NCBI GenBank assembly: GCA_029891345.1
Contig: CM056995.1
Coordinates: 81,841,895 to 81,905,894 of the forward strand
DNA: 64,000 nt
Origin: Dryococelus australis
Lineage: Eukaryota; Arthropoda; Insecta; Phasmatodea; Phasmatidae
Direction: 5' to 3'
Shown piece by piece: positions 23,069-34,700 of the stretch. A program made the translations under genes and the position numbers. The notes under the pieces were generated by a model. That model saw nothing but the letters and a program-made list of their open reading frames with translations. It was not told where the DNA came from and did no database searches. Position 1 is the first letter of the stretch. The number at the start of each line of letters is the position of its first letter.

Positions 23069-24160
23069 CTATAAACCCTTTTTTAGGAGATACATTTGAT
23101 CGACGATCATTTATGGTTGGTGATATGGACCAAAAATATATTAACATATAATATTAAGAATTTGAAACTTCGGCAACTAAGTGTGTCATTACATGTATGT
23201 CACAGGTCCATACTAGCTGCTTAATTAAAAAGGAAGTTCTTTCTGATGTTTACAAATGGATCTCAACTTTCGAATTTCTTCAGAAAAATCGTGATTCTGA
23301 TGTTGAAAAATAATCCACATTATTTATATTTGGCGAACCAAACTGCAATAACGATAAGGGAAACAAGATGTTAGCACAAGCTAAAGGAATATTAAAGAAA
23401 AACTTATAAATTAACTAGTAAGTTATATCAAACTATATATTCTGTTGCATACTAAAACTCTTTCACAGCAAAGAGCGTAGCGTGTGTGTTTAAAAAAGAT
23501 ATATATTAAAGTTTATTTTCTTTAATCATTTAACTCCCTTTCTTTTTCTCATTTCTTTCTGTACAAATTGTGTTTTCTGTTAATTACAGTTTTTCATAAA
23601 TTATTAATTTTAGTATTTTAAAAATGATAAAATCTACAAAACGCTGAACTATTTTCTAACTCTACAGATTTGTAATTTGTAAACATTCGCATCTTGATGG
23701 TGACAATAAACATTGGCGGTCGCCTAGTTTCCCCCTGTTTCTTCGCATTTAACGAGATTTAAATACGGCGGTAAAATGGAAACTCTTGCGTAATCATTCT
23801 TTGTAAAAATAACTCTGACTTATTGCGTATATTATATTACATTAATGTCGGCAACAAATTAGGGAAATTTTTTCTACATTGTGACATTAAATAAATAACG
23901 ATTTTTCAAGTAACAAGATTATGTTTTTAATATTTCCATAGCGATACTTCATCGATTCATCGTTAAATAATATTTTTTATAATTACATTTTACTGCAATG
24001 TAGTTTCTCGCCTCAAGGATGATAATATTACACTTGATGAGATAACTATTTTTAACCAGCTTTCATTAAAGAAAAATTATTGATTTTATACATGAGGGGG
24101 GGGGGGGGTGGCAGATTGTAACACCGGGCTTGCGTAGAGAAGTGAAAACTACGAAGAAAA
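23069..24160. other. AT-rich; short ORF remnant near 23190-23410
   Basis: Around 23210-23410 the plus strand has protein-like stretches separated by a stop (KWISTFEFLQKNRDSDVEK, then FIFGEPNCNNDKGNK). I cannot assign a family. The rest has no gene. A G13 run lies at 24096-24108. Confidence 0.3.
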
Positions 24161-24173
24161 TATACAGGTCATT

Positions 24174-24377
24174 TTGTTTTATGGCCAATCTTTCGGTCGC
24201 AGCGACCCCACGAATATAGCATTTGATTGTGTGCGGGTTGCAGATATGGTGGCAAAACTTCACGACACAATTACAACAGTTGAAGAGGAGACGCTGAATA
24301 ATTTACACGATAGCATTCAGCGGCATGCGACCACGTTCCAACGAACTATCGGTGGACACGTTCAACGTGTGATGTGA
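24174..24377 (+). pseudogene. Possible C-terminus of a mariner-type transposase
   Basis: The frame ends in KLHDTITTVEEETLNNLHD and RTIGGHVQRVM before a stop. A helical segment followed by a G-G-H-V motif just before the stop is common at the C-terminus of insect mariner-like transposases. No catalytic domain is preserved, so this is weak. Confidence 0.25.
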
Positions 24378-26000
24378 ATACCGCACGCTTTGCAAAGTGT
24401 TGTGGACCTACATCGTTCACTATTCGCCGCACTTCGCCAGATGGCTACTACAGACTGCCAACCATCCATATCCGGCGGTATTTATAATTTATAAGGCAGG
24501 CGCCATTGCCCAGAACCTTTATACGCTGAGTAAGGCGATGACTAGGAGGTTCTTCCACATGCTCTCAAGTGGTCGACTTCTACTGCCGGTTCGCGACAGG
24601 AGGGGAGGGGCTGTGAGGTCAGCCGAGGTCAGCTGTCAATCCCCCCCCGCTATATCCAACCACCGTAGGGGAGGCCTGGTCCGCCTGGGGAAGAGGTGGA
24701 AACAAAGCGTAACTGATTTTAGAAAATTACACCGAAGGGACAACGCACCGTATTCGTGCGAACTCAACAATTTACATATATTTTGCAAGAGACATATTCC
24801 CCCTGTTTTTATTCGTAGTAATTGCAAATGAAATATTATTATTTATAAATAAAACTAGCTGTACCCTCGCCCGTTTTGCTGGTATTCGATTTAATTTGAA
24901 AATGAATTTGATGTTATTGAGAATGGGGCGTCTCATTATGCACGAAACAATACCAGCCCACCTACACGCTCCTAGTTGACTGCCTTTGCCTTGACATCGC
25001 CCTGGTGTGTCAACCGTCAGCCCGCCGGCTTGCTAAAGTGCACGACGCTAAATCGTCGTTTCACGGAAAATTATTATGAAATTCTTTTTAAACTTATAAG
25101 TTAACTGTTACTTACTGTGTGCACGATCTAGCAGTCTGAAATCGACGAACTGTAACGAATACGTGAAGATCGCTTGCAGATCCCGACACGGACGTCCGAC
25201 TAGCATAACTGCTGGGAACAGACTGGGAAACATGGCAGCCATCCATAGTTCGTCATGCTCGCGCATAGAGCGCTAGCGTCGTCGAGCCTACAGGGAGCGC
25301 GCGCCGTAATTCTAAATAGAACAGATGGCGTTCCACGCGCAAGTTCTGAGAAATACTCGACCTGCAACTCATTCCTATTGGCTAGGGTAGTATTGTAACC
25401 ACCTCTCGTAGTTCACCCCTAGTTTTGATTTAGTATTTAAGTCCCCGCAGCAGCTTATGTCGGTAGAGACTGGTGGCTACTGGGGACGAGACCAATCCTG
25501 CGATAAATAATCGTATATTCTAAATGTATGGCTCGTAAAGTCAGTAATGTAGAATCGGACAATTGCTGTCCAAAATTACCTGTAGAAGTAATTTTGTTTT
25601 CTCGGATACTGAAGCCAAACCAGATAAAAAAAACATAATTGTTAAAAATGTTGAATATTAAAATATTACAATCACTTAGCCTCCCATGACAAAAATTATT
25701 AAAGTAATAACAAGGGCATTCATAAATTATGTGCAATGTTGTATAATAAAACGCATTTAGAGAGAAATGTCAAAATTAAGGCTGTTATGGAGTTTTCCTG
25801 GTTTTGCAGCCTGTGATTTTGAAGACGTTTGGAAAATGTAAACTCATATGAATAATTGAGAAAAAATGGTTTGTCATTAAAACCAGTTACAATATATTTT
25901 ATAAAATCAAGGCAAATTCCCTTTAAAAATGTTATTGAGAATATAATTCCTAAAATGGGTGATGGCATGATATTGCCCGAATTTTATGGTTTCTGCTCAG
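24378..26000. other. Repeat-derived DNA and a CpG-rich promoter-like segment
   Basis: 24720-24845 is a third copy of the diverged repeat seen at 16.9 and 19.6 kb. At 24853 the sequence actagctgtaccctcgcccg resembles the start signature of interspersed arthropod repeats. From about 25130 to 25480 the DNA is CpG-rich and ends with an inverted CCAAT box (cctattggctagg, near 25376) and a TATA-like tatttaagtcc near 25434. This combination fits a Pol II promoter or an LTR. No gene is recognised downstream. Confidence 0.35.
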
Positions 26001-26029
26001 AATTGTATTTTAAAAATTTCGGCCTTTTA

Positions 26030-26091
<62 letters not shown>

Positions 26092-26120
26092 TAAAAGGCC
26101 GATATTTTTAAAATACAATT
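26001..26120. repeat. 120-bp palindrome with (TA)n core
   Basis: Left arm 26001-26032 and right arm 26089-26120 are inverted copies with one mismatch (aattgtattttaaaaat... and its complement), enclosing about 55 bases of TA repeat. A second TA run follows at 26137-26177. The arms could form a long hairpin or cruciform. Confidence 0.9.
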
Positions 26121-26138
26121 AAAATACTATATTTTATA

Positions 26139-26178
<40 letters not shown>

Positions 26179-26785
26179 CCAATCAGTGTCCTTTTGTGAC
26201 AGATCTCCGCTAAATGGAAGTTTTAAAAGAAATTGCGAATCATAATGTATCTTTTGATAGGGATTTGTACCTTATATATATATAAGTTGTATGTATTGCT
26301 ATTTATTTGTATTCCTTTTGTATTTTGCTTTGAGCACAATGATCGTAGCTTTGATCATAAAATATAGTTCACATTTTCAAAGAACTTGTGTGTGTGTGTG
26401 TGTGTGCTTTGTAGTTTCGTAACCAATTTCTGCTCCAGTATGGATTGGGTTTTGATGTACGACAGTTTGATCGCGGTTACTTGGGAAAAGAGACCTTGCG
26501 TCGCCCTACAACAGTGTAGGACGAGGGAAGGGCCTCGAGCTGCTTTGCACTCAGCTTCCTTTAGACGCAGAAGTGTTTGGTTGGTTAATTTGTCTGAGTT
26601 TTCACCTTATTGTGTTCAGCAGACAATACTGAAAACACACAAGTTGTTTGAGAAAAGAATCATTTTGAAAGTTATAATTTTTCTTGTCCAGCGGCAAATT
26701 TCTTTTAGGATTTTGGTTAGAAAATTCATATTTAACCATGGCGACAGGGTGGGTGCAATGATTAAGCACACCTGTTTCACAGCAA

Positions 26786-27792
26786 ATGCTGCGCGAGGCA
26801 GGAGAAGAAATCAATGATGCAGAGGGAATAGCGGAAATGCGCTTCAAAGCACGTGTAATGGTCAGAAATAGAGATAATGGTGTTGCAACTACTGCAGCAG
26901 GAACTAGTCGCGCCGTGGGCGAGTCCTGCCCTATTTTAAGGGCATTTAAATATTTGCCTTCAGACTTAGTAGAAAAAAATTCCCTGTGTTGAAAGACACA
27001 AATCTACCTTCTGTAGTTGCCTTTTGTGTAGCCTTAAATGCTGTGTTACTGTTAAACTTTTGCTCAAGACAACTAGTATATGCGGCTGCCATTTTTAAAG
27101 TTCCGGAGGACTTGCAGCCCATGTTTGGGTTAGCTGGGGACGAGAATTGGGACACAAGTCGTTTATATGGCACTATATTTCAGACAATAGCTAGTGAAGT
27201 TGCTATTACCAAATTAAAGTTAAAATTGTTAGAAAAACAGCAAATGCCGAATAAATCTATGAAAGAATTCGTAGCTGGAAATATCAGCACAGTCGAAGCG
27301 TTAGGGTTACCTTGTTCCGAAGATTATTTTACCCAGATAATGTTTCTGGACCTTTTGCCACAAAATTGTCGATTTTTCACTTTTGTTTCACGGCCTACTA
27401 CATTGCATCAGTTGTTAAATTTGGTGACTGAAGTGGAAAGAACCATGCAGGACAGTGCTGTAGTTCCACCTTCAAAAAATGTTAAGAAAGATCTAGATGA
27501 AGAAAGGAAAGTTGAAGGTCGCACGTGTTTTATCTGCGGTCGTAAAAATAATTTAGCTAAGGCTTGTTTTTATCGAAAGTCGGTTAATAGTGTTGCTTAT
27601 ACAGGTAAATATGCCAGTAAACCAGGTGACACAAATAAAAGAGCAGCTTGTACCCAAACAGAGGAAGTAAGAGTTGAGCGAATACCTTATAGTGATAGAG
27701 TGAAATACTTACGGTGTTTCTATTGCCAAGCAAAAAGGCATTTTAGATCCCAATGTCCACAGAGCGAAAAGAAATGGGGAAGTATAGCATAA
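26786..27792 (+). pseudogene. Gypsy gag polyprotein, one frameshift
   Basis: Structural protein of the retrotransposon particle. An upstream frame from 26786 (MLREAGEEINDAEG) shifts into the long frame 26986-27792 (268 codons) at about 26990. The long frame has a helical capsid-like body (LYGTIFQTIASEVAITK, LPQNCRFFTFVSR) and two CCHC-type zinc knuckles near its end: CFICGRKNNLAKACF, where His is replaced by Ala, and CFYCQAKRHFRSQC, which is complete. The stop is followed closely by the protease region. Confidence 0.75.
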
Positions 27793-27799
27793 CTAGCCT

Positions 27800-28573
27800 T
27801 TTATTTGAACGAAAGTATGGGTTGTTAGATGTACCTATATTAATAGCCGATAAAGTTACTGTTGCTGATTTGTTAGATTCAGGTGTCACATGTTCTCTTG
27901 GTTAGCCAGGAATTTTGTAATGTTTTATTGCGCACATTACTCAAAGTAGTAATTAAAGTGCATAAAAAGGAAACCCTTAGGATTTCCATTGGCATATGGT
28001 GGAATTATAGTTTCAATTTGTGTAGCTAATGTAAAGATTAAAATTGATGAATTTTCATGGAAAATAGATTCTAGGATATTGCCAGGACTCACTTATGAGG
28101 TTTTATTAGGGGTTGATTTGCTAGGTAAAACAAAGGCCTGCTTAAATGTGCACACAAAAGAATTAATCTTTGACTTTTGCCAACAGTGCCCAGTTTCTAT
28201 TTCATTTAAAAAATTTTGTTTTCTAAAGGTTGCTAATACAGAAAACATTGAACAGGAAAGTCAGTTAACAGAGTTATGTAATGAATTTACTGATATAATT
28301 TCTGTTAATCTTGGTCATTGTGTGAAACAGCCAATTGTGTTGCAATTAAAGGATACGGAGCCTGTATCATCAGTTCCATACAAGGTGGCACCCCCAAAAT
28401 TAAAGATTAATAAGACCTTAATATACGAATTAGAGTCTCAGGATATAGTGGAGCCTTCTAGCAGTCTTCATTCCAGTCCAGCATTCTTGTTGCCCAAAAA
28501 GGTGCAAGGGCAATACAGAATAATATGTGATTACCGTAAAATTAATAAGAAGTTTAGTATTGAGGCTAAATAA
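27800..28573 (+). pseudogene. Gypsy protease and N-terminal RT fragment
   Basis: At about 27868-27890 the frame reads VADLLDSGVTCSLG, which holds the active-site triad of a retropepsin as DSG rather than DTG. A frameshift follows (VSQEFCNVLL in the next frame). The segment 27989-28573 is open and contains VLLGVDLLGKTKACLN, typical of the C-terminal part of the protease. It then runs into the start of reverse transcriptase: VPYKVAPPKL, DIVEPSSSLHSSPAFLLPKK, GQYRIICDYRKINKK. It is cut off before the catalytic palm motifs. Confidence 0.8.
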
Positions 28574-28599
28574 AACACTTACCATGTCCACTAAAATCA

Positions 28600-28985
28600 T
28601 ATTTTATTAATCTTAATGTTATAAAATAACCACGACAAAATAATGATTTGATTCTATGTTGGTAATAAGAGAAGCGTTAGTGGCCCGATTGTAGGTAGGG
28701 AATAAGCAAAGACATTCAGCCTGGCAGTGAAATCTCGTTCTCCTTCCATACTCTATACTCTCGAGCACAATGGCCGGCTCTTCCTCAACATCCGACAGGA
28801 CTACCCCCAACAACCTCTCTCGAAGGCGAGGTCGCCATCCAGCTTCTGTTTCTCTCGCCTCCCCCTGACGTCGACGACTACCTCGCTGCACTGTTTTCTC
28901 ACCACAAACCAAACGCGTCCGTCCCTCTTCCTTTCCATAGCTGTGGCAATACCCAAATTGGCTATAGTCTTCTCTCTTCTTACTG
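28600..28985 (-). other. GC-richer segment of unknown origin, possibly LTR-like
   Basis: On the minus strand an open frame of 221 codons spans 29284-28619 but runs through a SINE, so it is not a real gene. The unique part ends near a polyadenylation-like attaataaaat at about 28594-28610 (minus strand). It may be the R/U5 part of an LTR belonging to another element. Not resolved. Confidence 0.25.
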
Positions 28986-29231
28986 ATGAGTTGAGAGATT
29001 TGGCCGGCTCTTAACAATGAGGTCTTGAGAGCTGATGAGGGTGAAGTGAGATGAGAATGGAGTGGCGCCGGAATGAAAGGGTGGGGAACTGGAGATGCCC
29101 GAGAAAACCGGCCGTCCGGCACGATTCCCACATGCGAAAATCCGGGAGTGACCCGGCCGGGGATTGAACCCGGTTCGCTTAAAAGGGGGGGGGGGGGCGA
29201 GAAGTCTAACCCCTCAGCCTCCGCGGCCCTC
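28986..29231 (-). repeat. tRNA-derived SINE copy with G13 run
   Basis: Full family order on the minus strand. The tRNA-like head is interrupted by a G13 (C13) homopolymer at 29185-29197 in place of the usual sequence between the A and B boxes. The B box reads gggttcaatcc. The tail ends agagccggccaaatctctca. Confidence 0.85.
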
Positions 29232-29305
29232 TCTCTTACTGTGTTTTGTATGTTTGTATGCACGTTTAGCCAAAAATATAACACTTATTTTCAAGTAAAT
29301 GATAT

Positions 29306-30286
29306 ACACAGGATGTTGAATAATTCATATTACACACTTCTTGCCATTGTAGAGGGCACGCAGTAGGTAAAGTTTTGCAAAGGAAACCATGTCTTAAAAC
29401 GTGCTGTTTTGGTGCTACACGGATGACACACGTCAGTAATTCCGATCTCCTGCCTCACCTAGGTCAGTGAGCTCTAATGTGCGTATACTACAAGAGCTAT
29501 TCGATGTAGTAACCATGACGTTTGTTGCACACATTGTCTCTGCGAAGCATGTTCCCTTACACACGCTCGAAAACACATGGTGTATGCTGAATCTCTTCTG
29601 CCGCAACCACAACTCGTGCAAGCAGATCATCCTCCCACGCGACATGGGTCTCGTAAACAAGACTTCCTTGATTCCCGCAGGGATAGCTCCCGAATTTTCG
29701 TATGTGGGATTCATGCCGGACGATGCCGCTGGTCGACAGGTTTTCTCAATACCTCGATGTTAAGAGCCACTCAAATCTCTTCACTAACTCACCCAAAAGC
29801 GCAGCACCTCCGAGGAGCACAACTGATGATCGTGTTACCTCTGAAGGTACTTGTTTTCCGCAACTGCTGTTAGGCAAAAATTATATGTGATGGTGTCACG
29901 CGACGCTGAAGACGCTCCAGGTACAGGCTTCGAGCAGCTCTACCATTACGTCGAACTTCTCCGTAAATTAACAACATGTCAGTGTTCTCGGTAAACATGA
30001 ATTCAGCCATTCTGTAATGTACCACATTCATCGGTGACTGAATGGCGAGTGAAGTGACGATTAAATCAGTACGTCAGATTCTAAACAGACGGTACGGGGA
30101 ATCAGGTAACTTCAGAGATCACCCGTTGTCAAGTTGAGTTGCCTACCATGTGGAGGGAGTTTGTTGAAATCTAGATACGTGTCATCCAGTACGTTTCCAG
30201 ACATGGGTTTCTCATCATAACATTATCCACTATCTGTCCTCTACAACTCATAGAAGTGTGTAACAGGAATTATGAAACATCCTGTA
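29306..30286. mobile_element. DNA-transposon-like element with ~35-bp inverted ends
   Basis: The left end acaggatgttgaataattc...ttacacacttct and the inverted right end acaggatgtttcataattc...ttacacacttct match over about 35 bp. The 980 bp between hold no clear transposase, although a plus-strand piece near 30060 (VRQILNRRYGESGNF) could be a remnant of a helix-turn-helix. A partial SINE sits inside (29666-29789). SINEs abut both sides. Confidence 0.5.
29666..29789 (+). repeat. Internally deleted SINE fragment
   Basis: Contains the family blocks cccgaattttcgtatgtggg, atgccggacgatgccgctgg and gttttctca, then jumps to cctcgatgttaagagccact, so the central ~80 bp and the tRNA head are missing. Confidence 0.7.
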
Positions 30287-30310
30287 GTTTAAAAAGAACT
30301 ATTTGTTTAG

Positions 30311-30554
30311 TTGAGAGATTTGGGCAGATCTTAACAACGAGATCTTGAGAGCGGATGAGGTTGAAATGAGGTGAGAATGGAGCATCGCCGGAATACAAGG
30401 GCGGGAAAAACGGGAGATCCCCTAGAAAACCTGCTGACCAGCGGCATCATCCGACTCGATTCCCACTTGCAAAAATCCGGGAGTGATCCGGCCATGATGG
30501 AACCCGGTTAGCCTAGATGGGGGCGAACACTCTAACTGCTCAGCCACTGCGGCT
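30311..30554 (-). repeat. tRNA-derived SINE copy
   Basis: Minus-strand copy with head agccgcagtggctgagcagt and tail taagatctgcccaaatctct. The B-box region is altered (aaccgggttccatcatgg). Full-length but old. Confidence 0.8.
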
Positions 30555-31106
30555 CTAAAACGGAAGTAACAAGCAGATTATCATCTGTATGAGCTTGGGA
30601 TTTTAAATATGTATTTTGTTCAATACTGTATGCAACGTGGTTGTTGTAAACATTATGGAAATAAGTCTGCCCGCTCGTTCTAAATGCTCACGTCTAGTGT
30701 GTTGAGCTTGGTTGGAAAACACTGCCGAAACTCCTGAGGAGCCCTATTTTTCTGCTGTGGTTCATCGCCACAAAATTCGCCTGGGAGCTGCCTGCGCGAT
30801 CAGCCCTGAGTTTCGCCTTTGCATTTCCTGGACGGCGGTTTGCAATTCGTAAATCTCTACGAGCTGCGGACGCCTGTGTGGAGGCGCTCTATGTCTGCAA
30901 AATTCTCTGCGTCCTCATATTTGAAGGTACTGTCCAGCTGTTCTATTATGCGGGGGCAAGTTGCGTTTGATACCCATTACTAATCAGTTTACGGATTTTG
31001 GATAATGTTGGTGATAGTGCCATTCAGTTTGCCAAAAGAATAGTGACATTCTCATAATGTATTGACTTTTTGTGGCAAGAAAAACTGTTCATATAAATCG
31101 AAATAA
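30555..31106. other. No gene; upstream part of gypsy element 2
   Basis: May include the 5' part of the LTR of the gypsy element that follows, but the start of that LTR could not be located. Confidence 0.3.
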
Positions 31107-31703
31107 ACGAACAATTTCCACATAGCTTTTCTCTAATTAATTCAAATTCCTGGTCACAGGTGTTGGAGGAGAGGAAAATAATTTATAGTGATTGTGAAAC
31201 ACCATACAAGTGAGGTCGCTTTGACCCTCCCCAGTCGCCTCGCGCTTGGGGGTTTCAAAGCTGCGTCACTCTGATATTATGTGCAGAGTATTATTCGCTT
31301 GGTTGTTGTGTTGTAGCATCATCATGACGTCCTCGATTTACTGTTGGTCAAGGCTTCACTGCTCGCGAACTTGGTGGTGGAGGAGACTGAAGGAATCGAT
31401 GCGTTGCGAAAGAAAATGATCGTGTTCACCAAGGTGAAGTGAGTGGGCAGACCGACGCATCACAAACAGGTAAGATGCAGCAACAAATTCTTTTAGGAGG
31501 TTGTGAACATTCGTTTACCATTTCTTCCCTGAGTACGGTACATATGTAACGTGATTGTGATCCTGAAAACAATTTCTGGTTTTGCATGCAAGTTGATAAA
31601 TTACGTGACATGAAAACTTTCAAATCAGACGCGCATATGATGCAATATTTAACAGGAAAATGTACGGGTTTGATTTTGCAAATATTGTTAACGAGTACTG
31701 CAA

Positions 31704-32260
31704 ATGGAGAAGAGTGGTAGAGTGTTAAAGTTAGAATTTGGGACGAATTATGCCCTTGTAGGGCTAAAGCTGACTTGTTCAAAACACATGTATACCGTTT
31801 TCAAAAATCTGATGAAAAAAGTGTTAGAATTTTTGCAGCCTTTGTTCGAGTGTGCGGGTGCCTTGAATGAAAGTATTAAGGAAACAGAAATAGTAAAAGT
31901 AATTATGGAAAATCTTCCTCCCAAGTGTAGTGTAGGGCAAGATACGCCGATTAAGTTAAATGAGTTACGTAAATGGGTGGTTGAGGTTGAAAATTAAATT
32001 TATGTGTCAAAGTTGTTTGAGGAGGAAAATTTACATGAAATGGTAAAAGACCATGCAGTATCTGTTACAGGAAGTAGCCAGAAAAGTGAGTATGCGAATT
32101 CGTTTAGCAATAGGTGTTGCTGTAAATGCGGGAAAGAAGGGCATATAGCCCATCAATGTAAAAGTGGCACAAAAATGATAACATTTTTTTTTTTTGCAAA
32201 AAAAGGGACGTTATACCAGAGATTGCAAAAGAGTTCAAAATGCGAATAAGGATAAACAAC
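31704..32260 (+). pseudogene. Gypsy gag with zinc knuckles, frameshifted
   Basis: The frame 31704-31997 contains EIVKVIMENLPPKC and IKLNELRKWVVEVEN, typical of gypsy gag capsid. After a stop the next segment has a complete CCHC knuckle CCKCGKEGHIAHQC (about 32115-32158). A T10 homopolymer at about 32186 shifts the frame; a second, His-lacking knuckle remnant (FCKKKGRYTRDC) follows in the new frame. Confidence 0.7.
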
Positions 32261-32320
32261 AGGGCGAGGAAGTAGCTGTAGTAGGAAAGCGTGGGATAGT
32301 TATAACAAATTATTTTGTAA

Positions 32321-32824
32321 GTGGAAATCAAAGGCGAAGAGGTTCCCTCCCTGTTAGATACAGGTGCGACCAGCTATTTTATAAGCCAAGAGTTTGCTAC
32401 TACATTAGTTAAAAAGTACCCTGAACTAAAAGGCCAATTATTTACCAGCGATGGCTTCCAGCTGTTTGTGGCAAATGGGAAATGTTGTAATGTTGAAGCA
32501 AAATTGCGGCTCCAGATTAAAATTGGGCTCCAGTTTAAAATTGCAGACTACTCGTGGACGAAGGAGTTTTGGATTGTGCCTGGTTTAATTAGTTCTATGA
32601 TTTTTGGGCTCTCTTTCCGTACTGAGACAAGAGCAAATATAAATTTTCAAACTAATATGTTACATTTGGGTTTCAGACCCAAGCTCCTGGTTACATTAGT
32701 AAGCGAAAATTGTAGTACTGCCACCTGTTCTAACCTAGAAAATACAAGGGATAAGCTGAGTGTGGATCAGCGTAGGAAATTGAAGGAAACACTTGCTGAA
32801 TTTTCTGACGTTATTACAAAGTGA
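32321..32824 (+). pseudogene. Gypsy aspartic protease, 167-codon open frame
   Basis: Retropepsin that would process the polyprotein. Active site EVPSLLDTGATSYFIS at residues 7-22, then SQEFATTLVKKYPELKG. The C-terminal part reads FWIVPGLISSMIFGLSFRTE, where Gly-Leu is the position of the conserved GxD. The frame continues into the linker LKETLAEFSDVITK, which normally joins the reverse transcriptase, but here ends in TGA (32822-32824). RT resumes at 32902. Confidence 0.75.
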
Positions 32825-32901
32825 TTAGGGTACTGCGAGTCAATGCTTTATCATATCAAGGTCACTGATGAATAACCGGTACGAAAGAAACCTCATCTAA
32901 G

Positions 32902-33843
32902 ATGAAGGTTTTTAGGGAAAATGTTTCTGAATTACTTGATAAAAATATCGTGCGGCCGTCAAATTCTCCGCACACTTCTCCGGATTTTCTGGTGTCCAAG
33001 AAAAAACCTGGTCAATATAGGTTGATGGTTGACTATCGGTTAATTAATAAGAAAGTATGTGTTGATCCTTTTCCAATGCCGAGTATTGAGACAGTGTTGC
33101 AGTATTTTGGGGCAGCCCAAGTGTTCATCATAACTGATTTAAATGCAGCTTTCCATCAGTGTGCTTTAGTGGAAAATAGTAACAAATATACTGCTTTTGA
33201 CTTTTGTCACCCTATGGGAGTATTTCGAATGGAACTGAGCGCCCTTTGGAGTAAATTTGGGGGGGGGGGGCAATGTTTGTCACGTATCATACATAAAGCC
33301 CTGGAGGAATATCATTTCAACTTTGTAATATTATTTTTGGATGACAATCGTATTTTTTTCAAGAATGTTGACGAGCATTTAGACTATATAAGAGAAGTAT
33401 TAGGAAAGCTCAGAGAGCTAGGCTTTACATTGAACCCCGGCCAAGTGTCTTGGGCGAAATCTCAAATTAAATTTTTGATTTTCATACTGTCTGGGGGAAA
33501 TTTAATTATGTACCCGGAGAAAATCACCCCGATAGTAAATTTTCCGAGACCCAAGAATATTAGGGTCATAATGAGGTTTATGAGCATATTAGGGTACTTT
33601 GCACTTTTAATTAATAACTACGCCGAACTGGGTGCATCCCTAAATAATGTACATAAGAAAAATGTTCCCTTTGTGTGGGGAGATCAACAGGAGACGTTCA
33701 ACGACCTGAAATTTGCTATTTCGCATACCCCCGTTCATACTTTTCCTGACTTCAATAAAAGTTTCGTATTACAAGTAGATGCCTCCTTCGTCGCGTTAGG
33801 CCAGTTCTACTTCAAGATCAAGGGGAAGGACAGAAAGCGATAG
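32902..33843 (+). pseudogene. Gypsy reverse transcriptase and start of RNase H
   Basis: A 313-codon open frame with finger and palm motifs: NIVRPSNSPHTSPDFL, GQYRLMVDYRLINKK, ITDLNAAFHQC (first catalytic Asp), FLDDNRIFF (the xxDD box, both Asp kept) and GFTLNPGQVSWAKSQIKFL. At about residues 120-125 a G12 run (33259-33270) encodes Gly-Gly-Gly-Gly where the family has a short Ala-Pro-x-x-Phe stretch. The frame then continues into the RNase H start VLQVDASFVALGQ and ends at 33841-33843. RNase H pieces follow in other frames (FDLMSDNQALTRLYTHP, FRFKIAHVKGKDNT). Confidence 0.85.
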
Positions 33844-34117
33844 CGTTTGCCAGTCGAATGATTTGAGGCAATGAAAGGAATTTAAGCGCTTAGGGAAAGG
33901 ATGCCTTGGCGTGTGTGTGGTGTTTCGAGAAATTTAATACGCGTCTTGAATATCAGGAGTTTGATTTGATGAGTGATAACCAAGCTTTAACAAGATTGTA
34001 TACGCACCCCGAGCAGGTCGGCAAGAAGGTCATTGGATTGCACGGCTGAATCGTTTCCGTTTCAAGATCGCGCACGTAAAGGGCAAAGATAACACCATTG
34101 CAGATTGCCTGTCCAGA

Positions 34118-34700
34118 ATGTACGATGAACAAGATTATGAAATTCAGAAACAGGAGGGCGTTGTTGGAACGGAAGGTCAGGTTGAACACGTGGAAGAGTG
34201 TGGTGCGATTATTGAATCTATCCCCGAAGCGTTTACGGACATGGCTGATTGGCAGGCGGGAGACGAGTGTCAGAATATTATCAAAAATTTTGGGACCTCC
34301 CAAAATAATAACTACAGGTTGGGAAAGGGATTATTGCTTTTCCGAAAGGAGAAAGGCGGTAAGAAAATACTAGTCCCGGAAAAAGTCCGGAAAATGTTAA
34401 TGAAATATTTTCACGATTCCGTAGTAGGCGGTCATATGGGAATAACAAAAACAAGCCCAAATTGAGAGAGAATTTTTCTGGCCCAAAATGAAAAGTGATA
34501 TTCGTCAGTACGTAGGAGGATGTGCTGAATGTCAGTTAGCGAAACAGCTCCGCAATAGTCGGATCGGTTAACATTCCGTAGAACTCCCTGGTCGCCCATG
34601 GGAGAAAGTATATTTGTTGATATGCAAGTCCCTTTACCTAGGTCCCGTAATGGAAACAATTGTATATTAATTTTGATGTTACCGTTACAAGATATGAAAA
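34118..34700 (+). pseudogene. Gypsy integrase, N-terminal part, truncated
   Basis: The open frame 34118-34465 ends with VRKMLMKYFHDSVVGGHMG, the HH part of the HHCC zinc-binding domain. The CC part follows in another frame (DIRQYVGGCAECQLAK). Near 34610 IFVDMQVPLPRSRNGN carries the first catalytic Asp. The remaining catalytic core is missing because the sequence passes directly into the LTR remnant. Confidence 0.7.

Larger units (their letters stand above)
26786..28573 (+). mobile_element. Truncated Ty3/gypsy element 1 (gag-PR-start of RT)
   Basis: Contains gag with zinc knuckles, an aspartic protease region and the first part of the reverse transcriptase, then stops abruptly. No LTR was identified on either side; the block 28600-28985 downstream could be LTR-derived. 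RT, RNase H and integrase are missing, so this is a 3'-truncated copy. Confidence 0.8.

Noticed and set aside
26030-26095. CRISPR-like or regulatory array of TA repeats
   Set aside because: Simple dinucleotide microsatellite in a eukaryotic setting; no spacer structure.
28619-29284. 221-codon minus-strand open frame
   Set aside because: It runs through the tail and body of a SINE and has no protein features; the frame is accidental.
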